Part shown: positions 41,988-51,600 of the stretch, piece by piece
How the letters are laid out: each line of letters begins with the position of its first letter
How positions within the stretch are numbered: position 1 is the first letter of the stretch
NCBI GenBank assembly: GCA_934481355.1
Contig: CAKSPH010000008.1
Span: 27,486 to 91,485, forward strand
Direction: 5' to 3'
From: an uncultured Oscillospiraceae bacterium
Lineage (GTDB): Bacteria > Bacillota > Clostridia > Oscillospirales > Ruminococcaceae
Length of the DNA stretch: 64,000 bases
The notes under the pieces: generated by a model
The model's database searches: none
What the model was told of the DNA's origin: nothing
What the model saw: the letters and a program-made list of their open reading frames with translations, nothing else
Program-made: the position numbers and the translations under genes

Positions 41988-42728
41988 TTAGTTTATCTTT
42001 ACTGCCGCGCCCTTCACCGAGGTCTGCCCTCCGGAGCTGAGCTTCAGGCTGCTTCCGCCCTTGACCTCTGTGTTGTCGCCGTTTACCGTTACCTTGGAGG
42101 ATTTTATCTTTGCGGAGCTGTCCGAGCTTACCGACAGGCTGCCGCCGCTTTCCATGATTATTTTCGTGGAGCCTGCGCTGATATTCACTTTTTTCTCAGC
42201 CTGGACGGTGATAGTTCCGTTTTCGGAATCTATCCTTACCATGTCCTTGCCGCCCTTGTCCTGTATGGTTATGCAGTTTTTTCCATCGTCCAGCTTCACG
42301 AGGAGCTCGCCTTTGGTCCTGACCGTGACGCATTCCTTGCCGTCCGCGTCGTCGAATATCAGCTTATGCCCGGCTTTGGTCTGGATCATTCTGATGGAGT
42401 TGTCCTCCTTTATCTCGGCGGGGGTCCTGAAATTCCTGTTCCACAGGGAACCGAGCACATACGCCCGGGAGATGTCCCCGCCGCAGAATCCGACCAGCAC
42501 CTCGTCCCCGACATTCGGGAAGAACAGCATACCCCAGCCCGACCCGGACATGGGAGTTACCACGCGGATAAAATCCGTTTCGTAGTCCGGCAGGTCGAGA
42601 TTGAGCAGCTTCACCTTTACACGCCCCAGCTTATCCGGGTCGTTTATGTTCGTGACCACCGCCGGGCAGACCCCGGAAAATGCCGGAGTCTGACCGCTGT
42701 CACCGCTCATGTAGCTGAGTATGCTCAT
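41988..42728 (-). CDS. gpV/VgrG-like spike (beta-helix half)
   Basis: A 246-residue spike protein. An N-terminal OB-fold (about 15-100: GVCPAVVTNINDPDKLGRVKVKL, WGMLFFPNVGDEVLVGFCGGD, YVLGSLWN) is followed by a repetitive beta-helix (about 110-246) with ITIQDKGG, VRIDSENGTITVQAEKK and IKSSKVTVNG repeats. It corresponds to the C-terminal half of Afp8/VgrG and would trimerise into the puncturing needle topped by DUF4280. The N-terminal half is encoded by the separate gene just upstream, so the spike is split in two genes. Confidence 0.9.
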   Translation of the reverse strand: MSILSYMSGDSGQTPAFSGVCPAVVTNINDPDKLGRVKVKLLNLDLPDYETDFIRVVTPMSGSGWGMLFFPNVGDEVLVGFCGGDISRAYVLGSLWNRNFRTPAEIKEDNSIRMIQTKAGHKLIFDDADGKECVTVRTKGELLVKLDDGKNCITIQDKGGKDMVRIDSENGTITVQAEKKVNISAGSTKIIMESGGSLSVSSDSSAKIKSSKVTVNGDNTEVKGGSSLKLSSGGQTSVKGAAVKIN

Positions 42729-42759
42729 TTCATCGCCGCCTTTCGATATACATTAATAA

Positions 42760-43851
42760 TTATAATTTATTGCCGCTGAATTCCACCGTGGTCGAGAAAT
42801 CACCGCCATATATCCGGTGAGTTACCCGTGTGATGTAGCAGGAGCGGTCGTAGTCCCTGCCGAACCCGGTTATCGCCGCGAACTTCCCGGGGAGCACCTC
42901 GGGAATGCCGGCGAACTGAGCCGAGCCCTCCACAGAAGAGTAGGACAGCCTGTCGAGCTCCGCCTGAGCCAGAAGCTTTGCCGCCTCGTTGGTGGAAGCC
43001 GCCGGGTCGGAGATGGTCTTTACCATTCCGGATTTTATCGCGCTGTTAGCCGCCGCCCGGGAGGAACTCCCGGTTTCGAGCACGCTCACGGAGGAAGCCT
43101 CGCTCTTTATCTGTTTTTTCTCGTTTGTTTCATCGTTATTGACCACAACGACCTTTGCGAGCCGGTTTTTCAGCGTGGTCTCCAGCGAGAATTTTTTCAG
43201 GCGTATCTGCGGCGATATTTCCATGAGCTCCGTGCGGTCGCTGCCCACCGGTACGAAATACGCTTTGCCAAGGCTTATGTAGAAGCTGTAATTCAGCCGC
43301 TTTGCAAGCCTCACCACGAAATCGTAGTCGCTCTCGCCGAGCTGCGAAAACGGCAGCGTGAGCTCCGGCGTCTGCTGTATCTTCCCGATGGAGAAAAATC
43401 CGCTGTATGCCGAAAGGGTCTTTTTTACTGCGTCGCTGTACCGTTTTATGCTTGTCTTTATCTCGGAGCGGGCGCTGTTCATCATCAGTCCCTTTCCATC
43501 AAGGCAGGTGACTGTGTAGGAATAGCCCTCCGTGTGGCCGTATTCCATTCGCACGGAATCTATGTATCCGCAGAAGACCTCGGACAGCCGGCTTCCGTAG
43601 CCCAGCGAGATGTTCACGCCCCTGCCTAGCCTGAGCTTCTGGGCGAGCGCGCTGTCAGGCTCTGTTACAGAGGAAGTGCTGAACACCGTGAATTCCGCGT
43701 AGCTTGCTTCAAACATCGCGGAAAGCTGCACCGTGAGCCCGCGGATATTGTATTTTGAGAGCAGCTCGAAGCCTTCAATATCTATCCCGCACCTGCCGTC
43801 AAAGAATCCGCTGTATTTCTTTTCGAGCTGTGCAAAGCTGTATTTGACCAT
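42760..43851 (-). CDS. gpD-like baseplate hub (VgrG N-terminal half)
   Basis: A 363-residue protein of the phage late control D / VgrG N-terminal hub type. LTVQLSAMFEASYAEFTV, LGRGVNISLGYGSRLSEVFCGYIDSV, YTVTCLDGKGLMM and LGESDYDFVVRLAKRLNYSFYI are the hub landmarks. The C-terminus has GKFAAITGFGRDYDRSCYITRVTHRI, typical of gpD ends. It forms the ring at the base of the tube on which the spike sits. AAAGGAG precedes ATG. The spike half follows after 31 bases. Confidence 0.9.
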   Translation of the reverse strand: MVKYSFAQLEKKYSGFFDGRCGIDIEGFELLSKYNIRGLTVQLSAMFEASYAEFTVFSTSSVTEPDSALAQKLRLGRGVNISLGYGSRLSEVFCGYIDSVRMEYGHTEGYSYTVTCLDGKGLMMNSARSEIKTSIKRYSDAVKKTLSAYSGFFSIGKIQQTPELTLPFSQLGESDYDFVVRLAKRLNYSFYISLGKAYFVPVGSDRTELMEISPQIRLKKFSLETTLKNRLAKVVVVNNDETNEKKQIKSEASSVSVLETGSSSRAAANSAIKSGMVKTISDPAASTNEAAKLLAQAELDRLSYSSVEGSAQFAGIPEVLPGKFAAITGFGRDYDRSCYITRVTHRIYGGDFSTTVEFSGNKL

Positions 43852-43862
43852 GCCTGCTCCTT

Positions 43863-44441
43863 TCAGCGTTCAATGGGGGCTTTCGTGCCGGAATCGTGCT
43901 GCTCCGCCCGCTTTTTCCGGATCTCCTCGTTGTGCTGTCTTATCCGCTCAACGGAGGCGCTGGTCACTGCGGAATCATCCTCTCCGGCGCCGGAGGATTT
44001 CAGGTACGCTGAAACTCCCGTCCGCCCGGAAATATCCACCTCGGTGGCGCTGTCGTAGATTATCGTTGCGGTGTCTATCAGCGCCCGGGACTGCTCCGCG
44101 TCAAAGTCTGAGACCACCACCTGCTCGACGTATGCGCCGGTGAAGAAGTAGGCGTGTATCGGCTGATGGTGTTCATCGTGCACCACAAGCAGCAGCACGG
44201 CGACCTTTGAAATGAATTTCGCCGGGTTGAACGTCCCGACGCCTTTTGACAGGACAAGGCGGTTCGGCTCTTTTTTTTCCTCCCGGTGGACGGCGATGGA
44301 AAAATTGTCGCCGCCCTCGTGGAACGCCGTGTAGGAATCCTTTTTCAGCGTGAGGCCGCTCACCGACCGGAAGCCTGTCTTGAGTGCGTCCATATACACG
44401 CAGAAATTATACCCCGGGAACGGGTATGCGTTGTCTGCCAA
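43863..44441 (-). CDS. Tail tube protein 2 (Afp5-like)
   Basis: A 192-residue member of the T4 gp19-like tube family. YNFCVYMDALKTGFRSVSGL (10-29) and the FHEGGDNFSIAV and RLVLSKGVGTFN blocks match tube subunits. It differs from the main tube gene at 48082 by a C-terminal extension (about 145-192) of charged residues. In Afp and PVC the second tube protein forms the ring that joins tube and baseplate. Gene order next to the Afp6-like and hub genes supports this. Confidence 0.85.
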   Translation of the reverse strand: MADNAYPFPGYNFCVYMDALKTGFRSVSGLTLKKDSYTAFHEGGDNFSIAVHREEKKEPNRLVLSKGVGTFNPAKFISKVAVLLLVVHDEHHQPIHAYFFTGAYVEQVVVSDFDAEQSRALIDTATIIYDSATEVDISGRTGVSAYLKSSGAGEDDSAVTSASVERIRQHNEEIRKKRAEQHDSGTKAPIER

Positions 44442-44458
44442 AGTGAGGCCTCCTTCCG

Positions 44459-44650
44459 TCAGGTGACATCAAAGATGTTCTTCTTTTCTGTCTCGCCGTT
44501 GAGTTTCTTGTTTATCTTGGATATCTCGCGGCACCAGCGCAGTCTTTCCTCGTGCTCCATATTCATGATGGATTCATACGACCAGTGGAAATAATATGCG
44601 ATGAACGCGACCTCCTCGTATATCTTGTCGGCGGGGTAGCCCTTTATCAT
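44459..44650 (-). CDS. Afp6-like small eCIS protein (DUF6760 type)
   Basis: A 63-residue protein with KGYPADKIYEEVAFIAYYFHWSYESIMNMEHEERLRWCREISKIN, the conserved core of the small Afp6-type protein found between tube and baseplate genes of eCIS clusters. AAAGGAG precedes ATG. Function is not established; it is probably a tail assembly factor. Confidence 0.85.
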   Translation of the reverse strand: MIKGYPADKIYEEVAFIAYYFHWSYESIMNMEHEERLRWCREISKINKKLNGETEKKNIFDVT

Positions 44651-44664
44651 TCAGACCGCTCCTT

Positions 44665-45024
44665 TCACTCGAACAGCACGGGCGTCCGGAACTGCCTGCC
44701 GCACTGGGGGCACACGCAGTTCACCTCAGGGGGATTCGCGCCGTTTATGCTCTGGTAGAAGTCCTGGAGGAACGCGAGGTCCGCCGTGAACAGCTTTTCA
44801 ACGACCTTTGCGTCCACTATTGGCAGGCTGCCGAGCTGGGTTATCACGCGCGCCAGCAGGATTATCGTGAGATAGCTGGGGTTCTGCTGGACCCTCGGAT
44901 CCTTCAGCGGCACTATCTCGTCCGCCGCAGTCGCCAGTCTCATCACGCCCTCCTTGTGGAGCTCGCCGTTGGCGTCTATATAGCCTTTCGGCAGGACAAA
45001 TTTATATTCTGTCTGGAAAACCAT
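44665..45024 (-). CDS. eCIS tail assembly-type protein with zinc-ribbon tail
   Basis: A 119-residue protein, first in the leftward operon. The core GYIDANGELHKEGVMRLATAADEI...LKDPRVQQNPSYLTIILLARVITQLG is a conserved block of eCIS and tail-like clusters and resembles phage tail assembly chaperones. The C-terminus ends with CVCPQCG, a half zinc ribbon. CAGGAGG lies 6 bases before ATG. A -10 box (TATAAT on the minus strand) lies 51 bases upstream. Confidence 0.75.
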   Translation of the reverse strand: MVFQTEYKFVLPKGYIDANGELHKEGVMRLATAADEIVPLKDPRVQQNPSYLTIILLARVITQLGSLPIVDAKVVEKLFTADLAFLQDFYQSINGANPPEVNCVCPQCGRQFRTPVLFE

Positions 45025-45074
45025 TGTTTACCTCCTGGGTGAACGACATTTGTTGAACACAGTCTTATTCTTTG

Positions 45075-45080
45075 ATTATA
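45075..45080 (-). promoter_or_regulatory. Probable promoter of the leftward eCIS operon
   Basis: TATAAT on the minus strand, 51 bases before the first ATG. No good -35 box is visible at 17 bases (TCCATT), so activation by a regulator is possible. It is back to back with the rightward promoter at 45201. Confidence 0.5.
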
Positions 45081-45200
45081 ACATATTCAGCCGGAGAAAT
45101 GGAATACATCGTTATGCTTTTTTTCACAGATTCTATATTTTTGTTACAAGCTAACAAAAAACGGATGCAAATTTTGTCGGAAATCCTATATAAAAATGAA

Positions 45201-45229
45201 TTGAAATATCTGCCGATTTATGATATAAT
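45201..45229 (+). promoter_or_regulatory. Promoter of the rightward eCIS operon
   Basis: TTGAAA (45201-45206), spacer 17, TATAAT (45224-45229). The 239-base control region between the divergent operons is A+T-rich, in contrast to the G+C-rich genes on either side. Confidence 0.85.
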
Positions 45230-45263
45230 CAAACTAACAACTTGCCGAAAGGCGGATCGACAA

Positions 45264-45848
45264 ATGTTTGATTACGCAGACAAAGCGCACTGTAAAGCCG
45301 AAAACGCAGGTTTTGACGCGTGCCGCCAGAGTTTTAATCTGGAAAAAATGCAGGATCCTGACATTGACAATTCACAGCTTCTTGACGAGCTGAAGGATGA
45401 TCTGCACCGGCGCTCAAACGAGATACGCAATACCGAGCTCAGACCGGAGCCTGACGACGTCAGGCAAAAGCCGGAGGGGACGGAAAAAGCGGATAGCGGC
45501 GCTCCCGAAAAGGCATCGCACATTTCTGAGGAAAAACGGGAAAAGCCTGAATATTCGATGCAGGATATCATGCAGGCGGAGCTTGTCAGGGCGGTCTCGG
45601 ATACGCCGCAGCCGGAGGCGCTGCGCACCCGGCTGGTCGGAATGACAGAAACGGCGGAATCCTCGGTGCGCAGAATGAAGTACCTTGAGCGCGAGCGGGA
45701 CTCAAAGGAGCGCACGGCGTCAGAGACACCGGTGACGGAATTGGACGGAGACCTCTTTGATTTTCTGCTGAAAAAGCGCGGCGAGGACGCGGAGGAGAAC
45801 TCCGGCAGGGAGGAAAGCAATGACAGAGCTGATAAAGCAGATACTTGA
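45264..45848 (+). CDS. Charged helical protein, first gene of rightward eCIS operon
   Basis: A 194-residue protein. ATG 45264 follows AAAGGCGG; the frame is open further upstream through A+T-rich promoter DNA, which is not expected to be translated. It is very rich in Glu, Lys, Asp and Arg with long predicted helices (SQLLDELKDDLHRRSNEI; SSVRRMKYLERERDSKERT) and no known motif. It overlaps the next gene by 29 bases. It may be a chaperone, an effector adaptor or a regulator; I cannot assign it. Confidence 0.65.
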   Translation: MFDYADKAHCKAENAGFDACRQSFNLEKMQDPDIDNSQLLDELKDDLHRRSNEIRNTELRPEPDDVRQKPEGTEKADSGAPEKASHISEEKREKPEYSMQDIMQAELVRAVSDTPQPEALRTRLVGMTETAESSVRRMKYLERERDSKERTASETPVTELDGDLFDFLLKKRGEDAEENSGREESNDRADKADT

Positions 45849-46299
45849 CGAATACGGCTGGAAATATACCGAAAGCGCCGGGGCGCTCCGCTTCGACGTT
45901 GACGGCGAGAATTCCAACTGGGCGTGCTACATGACGGCAGAGGGAAGCGACAGCTTTTCCTGCTATGCGATAATTCCGGTGCGCGCGGACAAGGACAGCG
46001 AGGAGAGCGTTATGCGGCTGCTCCACGGCATAAATTATGCTGTGAGGGTCGGCAGCTTTGAATACAGCCAGCCCGGCGGTCAGGTACTGTTCAAGACCTA
46101 CGGTTTGCTGACTGAGGAGCTTATCCGCAGCAGCACGGCAGAGGCAAAGGAGATCATTCGCAGGGTGATCGCCTATAATATGCTGGCGATGGATTTTTAC
46201 GCCAAGCATATCATAAAGGCGGCGTGCGGCGGAGAAGTCGATCTTGAAGATATTTTAAGCAGCGGCAGCAATGAAAATGAAAGGGGTGAAGAGATTTAA
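45820..46299 (+). CDS. YbjN/CesT-like chaperone-type protein
   Basis: A 159-residue protein. ILDEYGWKYTESAGALRFDVDGENSNWACYM...FSCYAIIPVRAD and VMRLLHGINYAVRVGSFEY match the YbjN-domain fold, which is close to type III secretion chaperones. Proteins of this fold bind unfolded or secreted partners. It lies between the operon's first gene and the sheath gene, a place where an effector-loading or sheath chaperone would be useful. AGGAAAGCA precedes ATG. Confidence 0.7.
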   Translation: MTELIKQILDEYGWKYTESAGALRFDVDGENSNWACYMTAEGSDSFSCYAIIPVRADKDSEESVMRLLHGINYAVRVGSFEYSQPGGQVLFKTYGLLTEELIRSSTAEAKEIIRRVIAYNMLAMDFYAKHIIKAACGGEVDLEDILSSGSNENERGEEI

Positions 46300-46332
46300 C
46301 GGCGGCTGAGTCCGCGCGTTGGATCGCACAAA

Positions 46333-48063
46333 ATGGCAGAGTATTTATCACCAGGTGTTTATGTTGAGGAATTCGACAGCGGCTCCGTACCGGTGGAGGG
46401 CGTCGGCACCAGCACGGCAGGCTTCATCGGTGTTGCGGAGAAGGGCCCGGCAGAGGGCGCTCCGGTTCTCGTGACGAATTTTGCTGATTTCAGGAGGATC
46501 TTCGGTTCCTACCTTTCCGAGAGGGAATTCGGCGAGTACCGCTATCTGGCGTATTCCGTGAACCAGTTCTTTACAAACGGCGGCACACGCTGCTTTATCA
46601 AGCGCGTTGTTCCCTCGGACGCAGCGTACGCGTGCAGCACGGAGGACGCAGGCTCCGCACCGGTAGTGGTTTACGCAAAGGATCCCGGCGCATGGGGAAA
46701 TAAGATCGCAGTCAGGGTGGTTCCCTCAAGCAGCTTCAAGACCCAGATACTGGAGATCGTAAAGGCTGAGAACGAAAAGGACGCAAAGTACCGCGTAAAG
46801 AACGCCTCCGGCCTTGCGGCGGGCGATGTCGTTGCGTTCACTGACGGCACAGTATACGCGCAGAACGTTGTCACCGGCGTTGACGGCGATCTCATATCGC
46901 TCAGGACTCCGCTTGACGATACGGCGGCAGATACCGCGCTCGTTCCGAAGAAGGTCATTATGACCTGCACCGCGGATATCGAGGTATCCTATGATGGTCA
47001 GGCGGAGAAGTACGAGTATGTGACGCTCAACCCGGCTTCACCGGATTACCTGCTCACAAAGCTCGCGAAGAGCGAACTCATCGTTGTGAATGCGGCGGCT
47101 CCCGAAAAGCCCATGTCCGTTTATGAACTTTTCACCGGAAGAGAGAACGGCGGCGAGGCTCTCGTGAACCTCTTCGGCGGAACAGACGGAACCTCCGGCG
47201 CGCTCAGCGCAGACGACTTCATCGGCGAGGACAGGGGTCCCGGAAACCGCACCGGTATTCAGGCTTTCATCGACAACAGCGACGTAAGCATTATGGCGGT
47301 TCCGGGCGTTACCGACCCGAACGTGCAGATGAGCCTTGTCGCCCACTGCGAGAACGCAGGCAGCAGATTCGCCATTCTCGACCTCCCAAGAGATGTACGC
47401 AGCGTGAACGATATTATCGCGCAGCGCAATATTTTCGACACATCTTATGCGGCTATGTACCATCCGTGGGTTAAGGTGTTTGATCCGCTCACCAAGAATT
47501 CCGCGGCTATTCCTCCGTCCGGATCGGTTGCAGGCATTTTCGCCCGCAGCGACAACAGCAGGGGCGTGTGGAAGGCTCCCGCAAACGAGGTGGTCAGCAG
47601 CTGCGTAGGTCTTGACTGCACATACACCGCCGGTGAGCAGGATATCCTGAATCCGCGCGGCGTTAACCTCATCAGGAGCTTCCCTGGTCAGGGAATCAAG
47701 GTATGGGGCGCAAGGACGCTCAGCTCCAACGGTCAGTGGAAGTACATAAATGTAAGGCGCCTGTTCATATTCCTTGAGGAATCCATCAAGGCGAACACGA
47801 GCTGGGTAGTATTCGAGCCGAACGACACCACTCTGTGGCTGCGCGTAAAGCGCACCATCGAGGTGTTCCTTTCCGGTATGTGGAAGAACGGCGCGTTCGC
47901 CGGCGGCTCCGAGGACGAGGCGTTCTTTGTGGATATCGGTCCCAACACCATGTCCAGGGACGACATCGACAACGGCAGACTGGTATGCGTTATCGGCGTT
48001 GCTCCTGTTAAGCCTGCTGAGTTCGTTGTATTCAGACTTACTCAGAAGACCGCTGAGCAGTAA
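46333..48063 (+). CDS. Contractile tail sheath protein (Afp2/3/4-like)
   Basis: A 576-residue sheath protein. The N-terminus reads LSPGVYVEEFDSGSVPVEGVGTSTAGFIGVAEKGP (5-39), diagnostic of contractile sheaths. NQFFTNGGTRCFIKRV follows, and the C-terminal core has NPRGVNLIRSFPGQGIKVWGARTLS, YINVRRLFIFLEESIKANTSWVVFEPND and the final CVIGVAPVKPAEFVVFRLTQKT. There is one sheath gene only, where Afp has three. Contraction drives the tube through the target membrane. The ribosome site is weak (GGATCG), which is odd for a protein needed in many copies. Confidence 0.97.
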   Translation: MAEYLSPGVYVEEFDSGSVPVEGVGTSTAGFIGVAEKGPAEGAPVLVTNFADFRRIFGSYLSEREFGEYRYLAYSVNQFFTNGGTRCFIKRVVPSDAAYACSTEDAGSAPVVVYAKDPGAWGNKIAVRVVPSSSFKTQILEIVKAENEKDAKYRVKNASGLAAGDVVAFTDGTVYAQNVVTGVDGDLISLRTPLDDTAADTALVPKKVIMTCTADIEVSYDGQAEKYEYVTLNPASPDYLLTKLAKSELIVVNAAAPEKPMSVYELFTGRENGGEALVNLFGGTDGTSGALSADDFIGEDRGPGNRTGIQAFIDNSDVSIMAVPGVTDPNVQMSLVAHCENAGSRFAILDLPRDVRSVNDIIAQRNIFDTSYAAMYHPWVKVFDPLTKNSAAIPPSGSVAGIFARSDNSRGVWKAPANEVVSSCVGLDCTYTAGEQDILNPRGVNLIRSFPGQGIKVWGARTLSSNGQWKYINVRRLFIFLEESIKANTSWVVFEPNDTTLWLRVKRTIEVFLSGMWKNGAFAGGSEDEAFFVDIGPNTMSRDDIDNGRLVCVIGVAPVKPAEFVVFRLTQKTAEQ

Positions 48064-48081
48064 TTGAAAGGAGCATGAGAA

Positions 48082-48519
48082 ATGGCACTTGAACAGTACC
48101 CTTACAAGAACTACCGGTTCAAGGTAGAGGTTGACAGCGTTATGGTGGCGGGCTTCAGCGAAGTATCCGGCTTTGACGCAACGATAGACGTCATCGAGTA
48201 CAGAGAGGGCGACGCGGTGGTCAACACACCGAGAAAGCAGCCCGGTCTGGTTAAATACAGCAACATCACATTCAAGCGCGGAGTCATTGACGACATCGAC
48301 TTTTTCACATGGGTGGAGGAGGCTTTCTCCGGAAACCTCACCAGAAAGACTATCGTTGTGAACCTGTGCGACGATACTGACGCAGTTGTGGCTTCATGGC
48401 AGATAATTAACGCATGGCCTGCAAAGTACACCGGTCCTGACCTCAACGGCCTTGGTTCCGAGGTTGCAGTGGAGACCATCGAATTTGCGCACGAGGGCTG
48501 CAGCAGACTGGCTATATGA
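48082..48519 (+). CDS. Main tail tube protein (Afp1-like)
   Basis: A 145-residue protein of the T4 gp19-like tube family: YKNYRFKVEVDSVMVAGFSEVSGFDATIDVIEYREGD, then KQPGLVKYSNITFKRGV and a final VAVETIEFAHEG. It polymerises into the inner tube that carries cargo. GAAAGGAG precedes ATG. It lies 18 bases after the sheath gene and is followed by a strong hairpin, the usual arrangement for high expression of sheath and tube. Confidence 0.95.
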   Translation: MALEQYPYKNYRFKVEVDSVMVAGFSEVSGFDATIDVIEYREGDAVVNTPRKQPGLVKYSNITFKRGVIDDIDFFTWVEEAFSGNLTRKTIVVNLCDDTDAVVASWQIINAWPAKYTGPDLNGLGSEVAVETIEFAHEGCSRLAI

Positions 48520-48561
48520 TGATACGGGAACGCCGTGAGGCATTGCGGCGCTCCCTTGCAA

Positions 48562-48602
48562 CGCACTGCATCGCATGACGGTGCAGTGCGCTTTGTGCTT
48601 TT
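48562..48602 (+). terminator. Hairpin after the tube gene (attenuating terminator)
   Basis: CGCACTGCA pairs with TGCAGTGCG, then CTTTGTGCTTTT. It lies inside the operon, so it probably lowers, but does not end, transcription into the 1147-residue gene. Confidence 0.5.
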
Positions 48603-48626
48603 AATAAACACCGAGGGGGGAGCCGC

Positions 48627-51600
48627 ATGAAGAGCATAACGCCATTCCAGCCGAAGCCGGGACTGAAGCCGACTGTGCGCAGGATCGCCGCGCTCGACGA
48701 CTCCCCCCACTCTTCGTTTCCGTTTGATCGGGACAGCGAGCTGACATTCAAGGGGGACTCCCTGGTTGTCGGGGAGCTGCTTATGCTCCTGCTGGAGTCA
48801 ATGCGGCAGTTCCGGGCGCAGAGCGGCAGCACGAATATCTCAGTCGCCGGGAACACGACGGTAATTCGCCAGAATATCTGCAATATCGTGAATAATTACC
48901 GCGCGGCTGTTTCCGGAAACATGAGCACTGAGCTCCGCGCACTGCTGACAAATATTGAGAGCTCATTTTCCGGCGGGAATGTCACCAGCGAGCAGACGGA
49001 GCAGCTCATAGACGGGCTTTCCGTGCAGCTTTCGCGGATATCCAGCGCGAATCAGAGTCACACGGCGAATGTCTCGGAGCTGACCTCCATTCTCGGCGGA
49101 AACACCAGCACCGATGTCACCGGAATTATCCGGGAGCTAAAAAAAAACGCTGAAATGACCCGCCTGCGGGAGCTGCGCAGCTTCACCGGGCACACCGACA
49201 GGCTTTTCAGCAGCTTTTCCGAGCTGGAATTCCGGGCGGCTGAGAAAAGCGTATCCCTCCGGGATATCCTGCGGGAGAGCGCCGTCATTGAGCGCGGCAG
49301 CCGGACAGCTGAAATCAGCCGGACAGCTGAAATCAGCACGGAGCGGTATTTTCAGGAGAAATCCACGGAAACGATACGGCAGACCGAAAGCAGAACTGAG
49401 CGTTCCGATTTCAGCCGAGAAAGCACCGAAGATCGCGGGAAAATCAGCACTGCGCGCGATATCCGGCGGGAAATTTCGGCGGAGCTCAGGTCGGAGAGCG
49501 CAAGGATCCTGTCAGTATTCCTGCGGTCAGCCGGCGGCGGAGTAATGCTTTACCGCACCCTGCTGGAGGAAAAGAATACCAGACTGTCCGCGGTATCAGT
49601 CATACAGAACCACGTTCTGATTTCCGACAGGGACATAAAAGCAGAGTTCACGCGGGAGCTGACAGACCGCCGTAGTTCCACGGCATTCAGCCGGGAATCA
49701 GCCGTTCAGAGCCTTTCAGAAAGCACTGAGTCAAACCGGAGCAGGAAATCAGTGGAAACTTCCGTCAGCGTTTCAGAAGCGGTACGGCTGCTGACTTACA
49801 GCCAGAACCGCGCGAAACGCTCACAGCTCAGCGCGCAGTTTGTGCGGGAGCAGAACCGCCTGTTAGCTGAAAAGAGCCGGGAAATGTCCTCGGAGCTTCT
49901 TGGTGTGCGGACGGGCGTCCGCGAAAATTCCGTGCGCCTGCGCAGCGAGATAACCTTCCGTAGCACGGAAAGCGGGCTGGCAGCTCAGACGGAGCCTATG
50001 ACCGTGCGTTCCGCAGAAGCGCCGGAGCCTTCAGGATCGCATGAATCCGCAGTTTTCCACGAGCAGGAGCGACTGAGCGTCAACCTTTCCACGGAGCTAC
50101 GCCGCACGGAAATCCTGCGGGAGCTGAAAAGCTCCGCTGTTACGGAGAGCAGGTTTTCCGAGCTGCGCCGGGAGTTTTCCATCGGGAAATCAGCTTTCGG
50201 GACTGTCGGTGCGGTTTTCCGGGAAATCCCGGGAGAGCGTACAGAGATCCTGTCGGAAATGCGCGCGGCTGCAAACAACAGTCATTTTGCGGAGAAAATA
50301 TCAGAGTTTTTTGTGTCCGATCGTAATAATGAACTGGTATATTCCAGAGAGTATACCAAAGATACCGATTCCGTGACCGAAAATCTTCTTCGCGAGAGGC
50401 AAAGCTCATTGAGAACCGCTGTTGCGACCCGGATTCGGACAGAATCCAGGCTTCGCGCTAACAGCGGAAATTCCCCGGAAATAAGCCGTAATACGGCTTT
50501 ATCAAATGAAACGAATGTTCAGGCGGTCATGTCTGCGGGAATCCCGCCGGAGAAAACTGAGCGTGTATTTAAGGAGACTGCTTTTGAAGTCCCCGCGTAT
50601 GCAGCTTTTGAGCTTCTGAAAGAAAAAAGTTTATATACGCGCAGTGATTATCTTTACGAAAATTACAGCAGGTTTATCAATTTGATGAAGATCCCGGGGA
50701 CGGACGAGCGAAGTATTGTCCGCCGTCATACCGCAAAAACACTTGAACTGCACAGCGATATGGCTTATCTGGTGCGTGAAAACACAGAAAGCGCGGGGCT
50801 TACGGAAAGTTATTATACTTCTGACAGTAATATAGAACTAAAATATACTGTCGGTAATAAGAATGATACGGTCCTGAACGAAAACTCAGAGCTGACAAAC
50901 AGCAAAATCACCGTTCAGCCGCTGACCCTTAACAGCATATCGCGGCTCCTCGGTTCGAAAAATCACACAGTGGAGCGCCTGTACAGCTCCGGAAGCGCGG
51001 CTGTGCGGCTTGTGGAGGTGGGCTCTCCGATGCCGGGGGAAATTTCCCTGCCTGGAGGAGCAGCGGCTCGGTTCGGGCTATCTGAGCTGTTCTACGCCGT
51101 GGATTCGGAGCTCCGGGAAACAAATACTCTTAAAATCGGCCATGGGACTGAAAAAACTGAGCTTATCCACTCTGCCGGTGCTGAAAGAATCACCTCCGGC
51201 GCAACCGGTGTGCATGGCGTTGACGGGAGCTCCGCAAACGGAAAAGACGGCGGTCCCGGCTCAGCCGGAAAGGCGGTATATTATCGCATTGCCCGGCATT
51301 CAGGCGGGATTCGTCAGAATACAAGCCGTGAGCTGCTCCGGAAAATCGTGGCTTCATCGGAGCTTTCCCGGCTGTACGGGGAAAAATCCGAGCTCCGCGA
51401 CAGCAGGAAGAGCACGACGGATAGCCGGGCATTTTATTTCGGTTCGGTAAGCTCCTCAGAATTTTACAGCGGTGCTGATATATTTACAGAGCGCGTTTTC
51501 CGCACGGAGAGCTCAGAAAATTCCGACCGCCTGCGGGAAATTCTTCGTTCGCAGCTCACAGCCGGTCTGACTGAGAAAACCGGCTTCACGGATAGACGGG

